Positions 26,139-34,865 of a stretch of 64,000 nucleotides of DNA are shown here, piece by piece. How positions within the stretch are numbered: the stretch's first letter is position 1; every line of letters starts with the position of its first letter. Origin of the DNA: Methylobacterium organophilum (GTDB lineage: Bacteria > Pseudomonadota > Alphaproteobacteria > Rhizobiales > Beijerinckiaceae); contig NZ_BPQV01000007.1 in NCBI RefSeq assembly GCF_022179465.1, positions 1 to 64,000 on the forward strand, written 5' to 3'. Below the pieces are notes generated by a model. The model saw only the letters and a list, made by a program, of their open reading frames with translations, was not told the DNA's origin and did not search any database. The position numbers and the translations under genes are program-made.

Positions 26139-27532
26139 CACCGCGCCTCCGCCGGCACCGGGCGCCGAGCCGCGTCGCGATGCGGCGCTTCGGCCTCCGC
26201 CAGGGCCGCCACCGATTCCAGCACGCGCCGGTCGGCGCGGCGGGCGAGGCGCCGGAAATGGCGGGCCGACCAGAGGAAGGTCGCAAGTTCGGACGCCGCC
26301 AGGCCCATCAGGGCGAAGGGCGCGGGCCGCGTGAGCAGGATCGGGATCATGATCGCGAAACCGAGGATCGCGGCGGCGATGGCCCCCCAGGCGATGGTCC
26401 GGAAGGCCGCGGAGGCCTCCAGATACGCGCGGGGGATGGCGTAGAGAAGCGAGATCGTCACCACGCTCCACACGCCGAAGCCGATCCAGTTCATGGGCTC
26501 GTGGCTGAAGCGGCCCTTGAACAGGGAATGCTCGATCAGGGGCAGAAGCCCCCACATCGCGGCCCCGTAGACGAGGCAGGCGACGGCGATCACCACGGTG
26601 GAGCGCACCACGATCCAGTAGGCGGGGCGCATCCTGCCCTGAGCGAGCAGCGCCGTGATCTCGGCGAGCACCATGTTGGTGAGCGCGTTGGTGGGGATGC
26701 GCAGGGGCGCGAACAGCACCAGGGTCGCGGCGATCGGCGCGTAGCTCGCCGGCCCGACGATCGTGGCGAAGGCGAGGGTCAGCCCCTGCCCCTGCACGGT
26801 GATGCTGGTGACGCCGGTGAGCGACCACAGAAGGGTGCGCCACAGGGCGAGATAGCGCCGCCAGAGCGAGCGTCGCAGGGTGAAGCGCAGGGGCCGGCGC
26901 AGCGCCAGATAGGACACGCCGATGCCCGCGGCATGGGCGAGGGCGAGCGACAGGAAGGCATGGTCGAGGAGAACGACGTCGCTCCCGTGCAGGCTCGCCA
27001 GCGCGAAGACCAGGCCGAGGCCGGCATAGACCGCGTCGCTCAGGCCGGCGATCCGAGAGGCCTTCCGGGCGAGCAGCACGATGCGCAGGTAGCTGCGGAA
27101 GGCGTAGAGGGCGATGAAGGCCCCGGCCGCGAGGGCACCGGAGCCGATGACGGGCACGAGCGCCGCCACGGCGAGGAGGCCCATGCCGAGGGCCACGACG
27201 AGGGCGCCCGAGCCGAACACCACGTCGTAGCCGCGCTCGGCCGGACGGCCGAGGCTGCGCGAGAGGAACAGGGTCGCCGGCACCGCGACGAGGGCGCGGA
27301 TATAGGCGATGCCCACCGCGCCGCTGGTGAACACGATGGCGAACAGCCCGTAATCGTGCTGGCTGAGAGTCCGCACGAGCACGATATTCAGGACGAAATG
27401 GAACAGGCTCTGGATCAGCTCGCCCGACAGGATCACGGCGAAGCGGCTTCCGAAGCCGCCACGCCCTCCCGCCGCCGCCGAGGCTTTGGCGGACAGGCGG
27501 CCGAGCACGGACGCGGTCAGACTCGCGATCAT
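26138..27532 (-). CDS. polysaccharide flippase-like membrane protein (MOP/Wzx-type)
   Basis: 464 residues with about twelve hydrophobic helices and a basic C-terminal tail. The N-terminal LSGELIQSLFHFVLNIVLVRTLSQHDYGLFAIVFTSG (part) is the pattern of oligosaccharide flippases: a long first helix pair ending in a YGLFA motif. These proteins move lipid-linked sugars across the inner membrane. With the nearby FkbM and glycosyltransferase genes it points to a surface polysaccharide. It is on the opposite strand from them, so it is not in the same transcript. Confidence 0.82.
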   Translation of the reverse strand: MIASLTASVLGRLSAKASAAAGGRGGFGSRFAVILSGELIQSLFHFVLNIVLVRTLSQHDYGLFAIVFTSGAVGIAYIRALVAVPATLFLSRSLGRPAERGYDVVFGSGALVVALGMGLLAVAALVPVIGSGALAAGAFIALYAFRSYLRIVLLARKASRIAGLSDAVYAGLGLVFALASLHGSDVVLLDHAFLSLALAHAAGIGVSYLALRRPLRFTLRRSLWRRYLALWRTLLWSLTGVTSITVQGQGLTLAFATIVGPASYAPIAATLVLFAPLRIPTNALTNMVLAEITALLAQGRMRPAYWIVVRSTVVIAVACLVYGAAMWGLLPLIEHSLFKGRFSHEPMNWIGFGVWSVVTISLLYAIPRAYLEASAAFRTIAWGAIAAAILGFAIMIPILLTRPAPFALMGLAASELATFLWSARHFRRLARRADRRVLESVAALAEAEAPHRDAARRPVPAEAR

Positions 27533-27759
27533 GCCGAGACGCCCCGCATTGCCTTTCTCTCCTCGCGCCGCCCCGTTCCTCGGGGTTCTGCCGGAGGACC
27601 GGATCCCGGGCCCCGTGCCGAACCGATATTGGCCCGCTTATCGGCCCCTAAAGAGCAAGTTCGAGACCCCCTTCAAGGGCACGAACTGTGTGGATCCGAC
27701 ACGGGATCCGTCCCTGTAACGAGACGGTTGTGCCGACCGGGGACGGACGAGGGCGACGC

Positions 27760-28662
27760 ATGACGACGCAAGCTGAAGGTCTTTCCGATGCCATCAAGCC
27801 GTCTCCGACGGATCCGGTGCAACGGCGCTCCGTACGCTGCCGGAAGATCGAGGCGCAGGATCTCGATGCCCTGGCGCTCCTGCTGGCACAGGGCTTCCCG
27901 GTCCGCGACGCGGCATCCTGGCGCGCGTCTCTCGAACGGATCCACGCCTGGACAAAGGCGGAAGCCCTGCCCGGAATGGGCTTCGTGCTCGCCGAAGGAG
28001 ACAGGCTGGTCGGAAGCCTGCTGACGGTCTACGCGGCCGGCGGCCGGCGTTGCAGCGTCTCGAGCTGGTACGTGGCCGAAGGCTATCGCCGCTACAGCAT
28101 GACCCTCGTGAGCGCCGCATTGCGCGATCGCTCGGTGATCTATCTCAACATCTCGGCGGAGCGCTACACCGCGCCGATCATCAAGGCACAGGGCTTCGTC
28201 TGCTACAACGAGGGCGTCGCGCTGGCCGCCCCGCTCCTGGCGCTGCCGCGGTTCGGCGGCGCCGAGGTCCTCTGGGAGACGCCCGACGGCGCGTTCGACC
28301 TCGACCCGGCCGAGGTCGCGCTCATGGAGCATCACAGGCGGCTCGGCTGCGTCGCCTTCTGGTGCCTCACTGGCGGAAAGGCCTATCCCTTCGTGGTGGC
28401 GCGGCGGATGGTCCGGGGCCGTCTCCCGATCGCCCAGGTGATCTATTGCGCGGCAGAGACCGACTGGAGGCTCCTGTCGCCGGCGATCGGCCGTGCGCTC
28501 GCACGCCACGGCCTGTTCCTGCTCGTGCTCGACGCGAACGGCCCGGTGCCGGGCCTGCCCAGCCGCTTCCTGCCCGGCCGCATGCCGAAATATTTTCGCG
28601 GCACGCAGGCGCCCCGGCTGGGCGACCTCGCTTATACGGAAGCGGCGCTGATCGGGACCTGA
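27760..28662 (+). CDS. GNAT-like acyltransferase domain protein
   Basis: 300 residues from the ATG at 27760. The N-terminal 160 residues look like a degenerate GNAT fold: CRKIEAQDLDALALLLAQGFP, then VGSLLTVYAAGGRRCSVSSWYVAEGYRRYS, which replaces the acetyl-CoA pyrophosphate loop, and ISAERYTAPIIKAQGF. A C-terminal half with LPSRFLPGRMPKYFRGTQAP is not assigned. Relatives occur near polysaccharide genes, so a role in glycan acylation is possible but not shown. Start separated from the divergent flippase by about 230 bases. Confidence 0.6.
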   Translation: MTTQAEGLSDAIKPSPTDPVQRRSVRCRKIEAQDLDALALLLAQGFPVRDAASWRASLERIHAWTKAEALPGMGFVLAEGDRLVGSLLTVYAAGGRRCSVSSWYVAEGYRRYSMTLVSAALRDRSVIYLNISAERYTAPIIKAQGFVCYNEGVALAAPLLALPRFGGAEVLWETPDGAFDLDPAEVALMEHHRRLGCVAFWCLTGGKAYPFVVARRMVRGRLPIAQVIYCAAETDWRLLSPAIGRALARHGLFLLVLDANGPVPGLPSRFLPGRMPKYFRGTQAPRLGDLAYTEAALIGT

Positions 28663-28687
28663 AGCGTCCCTCTGCAAATCGTCACGA

Positions 28688-28707
28688 GCAGAGGCCCTAG
28701 CCTCTGC
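28688..28707. terminator. perfect 8-base hairpin
   Basis: GCAGAGGC-CCTA-GCCTCTGC is a perfect stem with a four-base loop, 25 bases after the GNAT-like gene. No T run follows, so terminator function is uncertain. Confidence 0.45.
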
Positions 28708-28809
28708 GGCGCGGGATGGCACGGGCAACGCATCCCATGCCGGAGCTTCGCGGCCGACACGCCGCGCAGGCTCCCGAGGACGGCGCCCACGACCCACCGG
28801 ATCTCCTCC

Positions 28810-30495
28810 ATGCACGACACAGACGGATCCCGACCCCGCAGCGCCGCCCAGGCGCTCGTCGACCAGCTCGTGGTCAACGGCGTGACCCACGTCTTCACCG
28901 TGCCCGGCGAGAGCTTCCTGCCGGTGCTCGACGCGCTCTACGATTCCGGCATCAATGTCACGGTCTGCCGCCAGGAGGGCGGCGCGGCGATGATGGCGGA
29001 GGCCCATGGCAAGGCCACGGGCCGGCCGGGCATCTGCTTCGTCACCCGGGGGCCGGGGGCGACCAATGCCTCGGCGGGCATCCACATCGCCCAGCAGGAT
29101 TCGACGCCGATGATCCTGTTCGTCGGGCAGGTCGAGCGCTCCCTGCGCGACCGCGAGGCCTGGCAGGAGGTCGATTACCGCGCCGCCTTCGGGCCGATCG
29201 CCAAATGGGCGACCGAGATCGACCAGGGCGCCCGGGTGCCGGAATATGTCTCCCGCGCCTTCCACGCCGCCACCGGTGGACGGCCCGGCCCGGTGGTGGT
29301 GGCGCTGCCCAAGGACATGCTGAAGGAGGCCGCGCCGGGACCGCTGGCGCCCGCCTTCGTACCAGTCGAGGCCGCGCCCGGCCCCGAGGAGATGGAGCGG
29401 CTCGCCGCCCTTCTCGCGGAGGCGGAGAGCCCGTTCCTGCTGCTCGGCGGAAGCCGCTGGAGCGCACAGGCCTATGCGGAGATCCGCAGCTTCGCGGAGC
29501 GCTTCGACCTGCCGGTCGCCACGAGCTATCGCCGGCTGCCGCTCTTCGATCCGCTGCACCCGAACTACGCGGGCGATCTGGGGCTCGCCGCCAATCCGAA
29601 GCTCGTTGCCCGGGCGAAGGCCGCCGACCTGCTGATCGTCCTCGGCGGCCGCCTCGGCGAGGTCGCGAGCCAGACCTACAGCCTGCTCGAAATCCCGGGG
29701 CCGCGGACCCGGCTCGTCCATATCCATCCGGGGCCGGAGGAGCTCGGACGGGTCTACGTGCCCCATCTCGGAATCGTGGCCACACCGACCCGCATGGCTG
29801 CCGCCCTGGCGCAGCTCGCGCCGCCCCCCGCGAAGCCCTGGTCCGATCAGGCCCGGGCGGCCCATGCGGACTACCTCGCCTGGAGCGAGACGGCGACGCC
29901 GCAGCCGGGCCCGGTCAATCTCGGCGCGGTGATGGTCCATCTGCGCGCGGCGCTGCCCGAGGACGCGATCCTCTGCAACGGCGCCGGCAACTACGCGGCC
30001 TGGATCCACCGCTTCTACCGCTTCCGCCGGTTCGCCACCCATCTGGCGCCGACCTCCGGCTCCATGGGCTACGGCGTGCCCGCGGCGGTAGGGATGAAGC
30101 GCCTCCACCCGGAGCGGGTGGTGGTCTCCCTCAACGGCGACGGCGACTTCCTGATGAACGGCCAGGAATTCGCGACCGCCGTGCAATACGGGCTCAACAT
30201 TCTCTTCATCGTCGCGGACAATGCGAGCTACGGCACGATCCGCATGCACCAGGAGCGGGATTTCCCGGGCCGCGTCTGCGCGACCGACCTCGTGAACCCG
30301 GATTTCGCCGCCTATGCCCGGGCCTTCGGCGGCTTCGGCGTCACGGTCGAGCGCACGGAGGATTTCCCGGCCGCCCTCGAAGCTGCCCGCGCCTCCGATC
30401 AGCCCGCGATCATCCACCTCAAGATGTCCACCGACGCGATCGCACCGGGCATGACGCTCACCGCGATCCGGGAGAAGGCGCTGGCGGTACGGTGA
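28810..30495 (+). CDS. thiamine diphosphate enzyme, acetolactate-synthase-like
   Basis: 561 residues with the three-domain layout of the acetolactate synthase superfamily. The ylide-activating Glu56 lies in RQEGGAA, and FTVPGESF precedes it. The ThDP/Mg motif is NGDGDFLMNGQEF, about 28 residues long in its usual GDG...N form. No regulatory subunit gene is adjacent, so it is unlikely to be the main IlvB. It may be a 2-oxo-acid decarboxylase or carboligase of unknown substrate. It faces a branched-chain-aminotransferase-like gene across 165 bases, which hints at keto acid metabolism. Confidence 0.85.
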   Translation: MHDTDGSRPRSAAQALVDQLVVNGVTHVFTVPGESFLPVLDALYDSGINVTVCRQEGGAAMMAEAHGKATGRPGICFVTRGPGATNASAGIHIAQQDSTPMILFVGQVERSLRDREAWQEVDYRAAFGPIAKWATEIDQGARVPEYVSRAFHAATGGRPGPVVVALPKDMLKEAAPGPLAPAFVPVEAAPGPEEMERLAALLAEAESPFLLLGGSRWSAQAYAEIRSFAERFDLPVATSYRRLPLFDPLHPNYAGDLGLAANPKLVARAKAADLLIVLGGRLGEVASQTYSLLEIPGPRTRLVHIHPGPEELGRVYVPHLGIVATPTRMAAALAQLAPPPAKPWSDQARAAHADYLAWSETATPQPGPVNLGAVMVHLRAALPEDAILCNGAGNYAAWIHRFYRFRRFATHLAPTSGSMGYGVPAAVGMKRLHPERVVVSLNGDGDFLMNGQEFATAVQYGLNILFIVADNASYGTIRMHQERDFPGRVCATDLVNPDFAAYARAFGGFGVTVERTEDFPAALEAARASDQPAIIHLKMSTDAIAPGMTLTAIREKALAVR

Positions 30496-30660
30496 GACGA
30501 TCCGGAAGCGGGGGGCTCGGCGCGCCGCTTGTAAGCCGATCCCCGCTCCCCTCCCCTCTCGGAGATGTCGGTCGAAGTCTCATACCTGCTGCGCAAGGAC
30601 GAGCCGGTGGCTCACTTCGTGACGGCGGTGCCGCTCACCTGAGCGGCCACCGCGCCCTCC

Positions 30661-31527
30661 TCACCCGAGCCTGTGATGCGCGAAGTCCCAGTAGAGCTGG
30701 CGGGCGCGGCGGAAGAGCGGGCCGGGCTCGAAGCGGATCTCGTCGAGGCCGATGACCGGGGCGACCTTGGCGAAGTTGCCGGCGGTGAAGACCTCGTCGG
30801 CATGGAGGAAGTCCGCGTAGGCGAGCGTCTTCTCCACCACCGTGACGCCGTCGCCGCGCAGGAGGTCGATCACCCGCGCCCGGGTGATGCCGGCGAGGAA
30901 GGTACCGTTGGGAACCGGTGTGTAGACCACCCCGTCCCTGGCGAAGAAGGCGTTGGCGTTGGCGAACTCGGCGATGTTGCCGAGCCCGTCGCGCATCAGG
31001 CAGTTGCCGAAGCCCCGCGACAGGGCCTCCGTGAGCGCCCGGGCGCCGTTGGGGTAGAGGCAGCCCGCCTTGGCATCCACCGGCGCCACCTCGATCGAGG
31101 GGCGGCGGAAGGGGGAGAGCGTCGCCTTGACGCCCGAAGGCAGCGGCATCGGCGCGTGATACAGGCAGAGGCACCAATTGGTGGACTCGGGATCGAAGCG
31201 CACGCCGCCGGCGAAGCCCGATTCCGCCCAGTACATCGGCCGGATGTAGAGCTCGGCCCCGTCGGGGAAGCGGGCGAGCCCCTCGCGCACGAGGGCGTCC
31301 CATTCCGCGACGCTCAGCTTGGGCTTGAGCCCCAGGGCCGTGGCGGAGCGGTTGACCCGGGCGAGGTGCCGGTCGAGGTCGGGCGTCATCCCCTCGAAGG
31401 CACGGGCCCCATCGAAGACCGTGGAGGCGAGCCAGGCGCCATGCGTGCGCGGCCCCATGATCCGCACGTTCCCCGGGTGCCAGGCGCCCTCGAAAAAGGT
31501 CCAGGTGTCCGGGTCCGGTGCCGTCAT
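30661..31527 (-). CDS. class IV aminotransferase, branched-chain type
   Basis: 288 residues of the fold-type IV PLP family. The Schiff-base lysine is Lys153 in VDAKAGCLYPN. ASTVFDGARAFEG, LYIRPMYWAE and NIAEFANANAFFARDG (the phosphate/PLP region) match branched-chain aminotransferases, while FTAGNFAKVAPVI is the C-terminal signature. Branched-chain and D-amino-acid aminotransferases and ADC lyases share this fold; the length and the ARAFEG segment favour a BCAT-like activity. Convergent with the TPP enzyme. Confidence 0.88.
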   Translation of the reverse strand: MTAPDPDTWTFFEGAWHPGNVRIMGPRTHGAWLASTVFDGARAFEGMTPDLDRHLARVNRSATALGLKPKLSVAEWDALVREGLARFPDGAELYIRPMYWAESGFAGGVRFDPESTNWCLCLYHAPMPLPSGVKATLSPFRRPSIEVAPVDAKAGCLYPNGARALTEALSRGFGNCLMRDGLGNIAEFANANAFFARDGVVYTPVPNGTFLAGITRARVIDLLRGDGVTVVEKTLAYADFLHADEVFTAGNFAKVAPVIGLDEIRFEPGPLFRRARQLYWDFAHHRLG

Positions 31528-31618
31528 GGCGCATTTCTCTCACGCTTGCCCGGCCGAGCCGAGACGGCTTCGGCCTCCTGCCGCGCCCGAGAGGCCCGGG
31601 CGCAGCGGACATCGCCGA

Positions 31619-32068
31619 TCAGGCCGCCTCGGTGGCGCCGATCTGGAAGCCGCCGGCAGTGGCGGGCTTGCGCCTCAGCATCCGGCCGATCCGGCCGGTC
31701 GCGCGCAAGGCGAAGCCGACGACCTTGGGCGTGGTGCGGCGGCAGAAGGCGACCTTCTTGACGTAGGTCTCGACGTGCCAGTCGCACACCGCACCGCGGG
31801 GCAGGAACAGCACGTCGCCCGGTCCGAAGGTCCTGGCCGGATTATGGCCGTCGGAGATCGTGGCCGAACCTTCGAGGAAGTAGATCGTCTCGTCGATCTC
31901 GTAGATCCACTGGAACTTGCCCGCCGTGCAGTCCCAGACCAGGGTGCTGGCGAGACCGTCGTCGCTGCGCGAGAGCGTCGCGTTGCGGGCGACCGGTGTC
32001 CCCTCGCGGATCCAGCTCGGCTCGATCGGGGCCGACCTCAACTCCACGGAGGTCACGGAAGGAATCAT
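31619..32068 (-). CDS. cupin domain protein
   Basis: 149 residues from the ATG at 32068; a GTG at 32089 is an alternative. A single cupin_3-like domain: KFQWIYEIDETIYFLEGSATISD and FGPGDVLFLPRGAVCDWHVE. The usual His ligands of motif 1 are replaced (YEIDETIYFLEG), as in the EutQ/(S)-ureidoglycine-type DUF861 subgroup. The C-terminal tail is basic (RIGRMLRRKP). It follows the aminotransferase gene's upstream side on the same strand, 91 bases apart. Function unknown. Confidence 0.75.
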   Translation of the reverse strand: MIPSVTSVELRSAPIEPSWIREGTPVARNATLSRSDDGLASTLVWDCTAGKFQWIYEIDETIYFLEGSATISDGHNPARTFGPGDVLFLPRGAVCDWHVETYVKKVAFCRRTTPKVVGFALRATGRIGRMLRRKPATAGGFQIGATEAA

Positions 32069-32503
32069 CGGTTTCGTCGCCAAGGCCACCCCCCTTTGCG
32101 GATGAAGGCAGCGCTCGGAACCGTCCGAAAAGCTGCTTCGCGAGAAAGAGCGGGAATCTTCCCCCAACACAAGTGCCGGCGAAGCACATCATTAACGCGA
32201 TCACAGAGAATCTGCGATCGCACCGCACGATTGTACTGTTTTCGCCATTATTGACCTGTGCCCCTGAGGGACATCTGTTTCACCGCGGGATGGAAATCCG
32301 CATTCGCGCGGGGGGCCTTCGACCTCAGCCTTGCCTGCCGCGCGAGGACGTTCACCTCGGGCGGGGCGTTTCCGTAGGGGAAATCCCGCGCCGCGCCCTT
32401 TCACCACCTTCCGAAACCGGTCGTCTCCATTTGATACGGCGGCTGCTGGTGTGTGCCTTGCTGTGAAGGCCATCGAGCCCTGCGCCCGGAGGCGAATCGT
32501 CCC
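32069..32503. other. gene-free divergent interval upstream of metY
   Basis: About 435 bases between the cupin gene and metY, read away from each other, so promoters for both are expected here. A less GC-rich patch lies near 32190-32260. I looked for a SAM-II or other SAM riboswitch ahead of metY and could not recognise one. No credible coding frame is seen. Confidence 0.6.
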
Positions 32504-33796
32504 ATGCGTCCCGAAACCATCGCCGTCCATGCCGGCTTCGAGCACGATCCGACGACGCATGCGGTGGCGGTGCCGATCTACCAGAGCGTGGCCTACGCCT
32601 TCGACAGCGCCGACCACGGCGCGGCCCTGTTCAACCTCGAGGAGGAAGGCTTTCGCTACAGCCGGATCGCCAACCCTACGGTCGCGGTGCTGGAGCGGCG
32701 GGTCGCGGAGCTGGAAGGCGGCCACTCGGCATTGGCCGTGGCCACGGGCCAGGCGGCGCTGCACTACGCCATTGCGACGCTCGCGGACCATGGCGGCAAC
32801 ATCGTCTCCGTGCCGCAGCTCTACGGCACCACCCACACGCTGCTCGCCCATGTGCTTCCGCGCCAGGGCATCCGGTGCCGCTTCGCCGAGAGCGACGCCC
32901 CGGAGGCGATCGCCGCGCTGATCGACGACGACACCCGCGCCGTCTATTGCGAGTCGATCGGCAACCCCGCCGGCAACATCTGCGACATCGAAGCGCTCGC
33001 CGCCGTCGCGCATGAGCGGGGCGTACCGCTGATCGTCGACAACACCGTGCCGACCCCGATCCTGATGCGGCCGATCCGATACGGCGCCGACATCGTCATC
33101 GCCTCGCTCACCAAGTTCATGGGCGGCCACGGCACCACCCTGGGCGGCGTCATCGTCGATTCCGGCCGGTTCGACTGGGCGGCGCAGGCGCGACGCTTCC
33201 CGATGTTCTCGACGCCGGACGTCTCGTATCACGGCCTCGTCTACACGGATCATTTCGGCCCGGGCGCCTTCGCGGCGCGGGCGCGCAGCGTCTACCAGCG
33301 CACCACCGGGGCGGTGCTGCCGGCCATGAGCGCATTCCTGCTGCTCCAGGGCATCGAGACCGTGGCTCTGCGCGTCGAGCGGCACGTGGAGAACGCGCGC
33401 AAGGTGGCCGAATTCCTGCGCGCGCATCCCGGCATCGCCTGGGTGAACTATGCCGGCTTCCCGGACAGCCCGCATCACGCCATGGCGCAGAAATACCTGA
33501 ACGGCCAGGGCTCGTCGCTGCTGACCTTCGGCGTGCATGGCGGCTTCGAAGCGGGGAAGGCGTTCTACGACGCGCTCACCCTGGTGAAGCGCCTCGTGAA
33601 TATCGGCGATGCCAAGTCGCTCGCCTGCCACCCGGCCTCGACCACCCACCGCCAGATGACGCGCGAGGAGCAGCGCTTGGCCGGTGTCTTCCCCGAGATG
33701 ATCCGGCTCAGCGTCGGTATCGAGCATATCGACGACATCACCGAGGACCTCGACCAGGCGCTGCGTGCTGCCGAGACCAGGGGCCGCACGGCCTGA
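32504..33796 (+). CDS. metY: O-acetyl/O-succinylhomoserine sulfhydrylase
   Basis: 430 residues from the ATG at 32504. A Cys/Met metabolism PLP enzyme with Schiff-base Lys204 in SLTKFMGGHG. HAGFEHDPTTHAVAVPIYQSVAYAFDS, RYSRIANPTVAVLE and the C-terminal SLACHPASTTHRQM define the OAH/OSH sulfhydrylase branch. It incorporates sulfide into activated homoserine to give homocysteine. The next gene makes the activated homoserine, so the two form a methionine pathway unit. Confidence 0.93.
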   Translation: MRPETIAVHAGFEHDPTTHAVAVPIYQSVAYAFDSADHGAALFNLEEEGFRYSRIANPTVAVLERRVAELEGGHSALAVATGQAALHYAIATLADHGGNIVSVPQLYGTTHTLLAHVLPRQGIRCRFAESDAPEAIAALIDDDTRAVYCESIGNPAGNICDIEALAAVAHERGVPLIVDNTVPTPILMRPIRYGADIVIASLTKFMGGHGTTLGGVIVDSGRFDWAAQARRFPMFSTPDVSYHGLVYTDHFGPGAFAARARSVYQRTTGAVLPAMSAFLLLQGIETVALRVERHVENARKVAEFLRAHPGIAWVNYAGFPDSPHHAMAQKYLNGQGSSLLTFGVHGGFEAGKAFYDALTLVKRLVNIGDAKSLACHPASTTHRQMTREEQRLAGVFPEMIRLSVGIEHIDDITEDLDQALRAAETRGRTA

Positions 33797-33853
33797 GGTT
33801 TCTTACGCAAGCGAGAGTGCCCCGGAGCCGCGCGAACCATCCAGGAGTCTCCC

Positions 33854-34849
33854 ATGCTGGGTCACGGACTGCCCCGTCCCGCCTCCGCGACCGGCGAGGA
33901 TGACACCGGCACGGCTCTGCCGAGGGTCACGGCGGAGGTCCCGGCACGCCCCCTGAAGATCGGGCTCCTGAACAACATGCCGGATGCCGCTTTCGTGCAG
34001 ACCGAGCGGCAGTTCCGCCGCCTGATCGGTCCAGAGGCGAGCCTTGCGCTCTTCGCCTTCCTCGGCCCGCCCCGGGGCGACACGATCGCGGCGCATCGCG
34101 ACGCGCATTACGCCGCGCACGAGGCACTTCCGGCCGCCGGCCTCGATGCCCTCGTCATCACCGGAAGCGAGCCGAGGCTCGCCCGGCTGGAGGAGGAGCC
34201 CTTCTACGAACCCCTGAGCGCGGTGGTGGACTGGGCCGCCGGCCACACGGTCTCGACCCTGTTCTCCTGCCTCGCCGCCCACGCGGCGGTGCTGCACCTG
34301 CACGGCATCCGCCGCAAGCCGCTCCCGACCAAGTATTCGGGCGTCTATGCCTGCCAGACGACGGCCGGGCATCCCCTGCTCGCCGGCCTGCCGGAGACGG
34401 TGGCGGTGCCCCATTCCCGCTGGAACGACCTCGACGAGGCGGATCTGATCGCCCAGGGCTACACCGTGCTGCGCCGCTCGGACACGATCGGCGTCGACCT
34501 GTTCGTGCGGGACGCCGGCAGCCTCTTCGTCTTTCTCCAGGGCCACCCTGAATATGACGGGGACGGGCTTGCCCGCGAGTATCGCCGGGATGTCGGTCGC
34601 TTCCTGGACGGTACGCGGGAGAGCTGCCCGGAGCAGCCGGAGAACTACTTCACGCCGGAGGCCGCCACCCGCCTCGAAGCCTTCGCGAAGCGGGCGCGGG
34701 CCCGGCGCGACCCGACCCTGTTCTCGGCCTTTCCCGGCCTCGCCGAGGCACCACCGCTCCCCGCCACCTGGCAGGCGCCCGCGGCCCAGTTCTTCCGCAA
34801 CTGGCTTGCCTGCGTGGCGGCGCGCCGGGCCAATGCGGCGACGGCCTGA
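33854..34849 (+). CDS. metA: homoserine O-acyltransferase (MetA family)
   Basis: 331 residues with a glutamine-amidotransferase-like fold. LKIGLLNNMPDAAFVQTERQF is the family N-terminus (residues 34 on). The catalytic cysteine is Cys139 (TLFSCLAAH), and the His/Glu pair is His231/Glu233 in GHPEYD. Activates homoserine with succinyl- or acetyl-CoA. The residues flanking the nucleophile differ from the enterobacterial enzyme, so the acyl donor is uncertain; pairing with a MetY-type sulfhydrylase leans toward acetyl. Lies 57 bases after metY. Confidence 0.9.
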   Translation: MLGHGLPRPASATGEDDTGTALPRVTAEVPARPLKIGLLNNMPDAAFVQTERQFRRLIGPEASLALFAFLGPPRGDTIAAHRDAHYAAHEALPAAGLDALVITGSEPRLARLEEEPFYEPLSAVVDWAAGHTVSTLFSCLAAHAAVLHLHGIRRKPLPTKYSGVYACQTTAGHPLLAGLPETVAVPHSRWNDLDEADLIAQGYTVLRRSDTIGVDLFVRDAGSLFVFLQGHPEYDGDGLAREYRRDVGRFLDGTRESCPEQPENYFTPEAATRLEAFAKRARARRDPTLFSAFPGLAEAPPLPATWQAPAAQFFRNWLACVAARRANAATA

Positions 34850-34865
34850 GCCTCCCTCGACCGAC

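Noticed and set aside
27673-30417. Open frame of 914 codons antisense to the GNAT-like and TPP genes
   Set aside because: Opposite two recognisable enzymes; composition is Arg/Gly/His-rich with no domain.
32069-32503. SAM-II-type riboswitch before metY
   Set aside because: SAM-II elements are common before methionine genes in alphaproteobacteria, but I could not find its conserved pseudoknot sequence here. A covariance-model search could overturn this.
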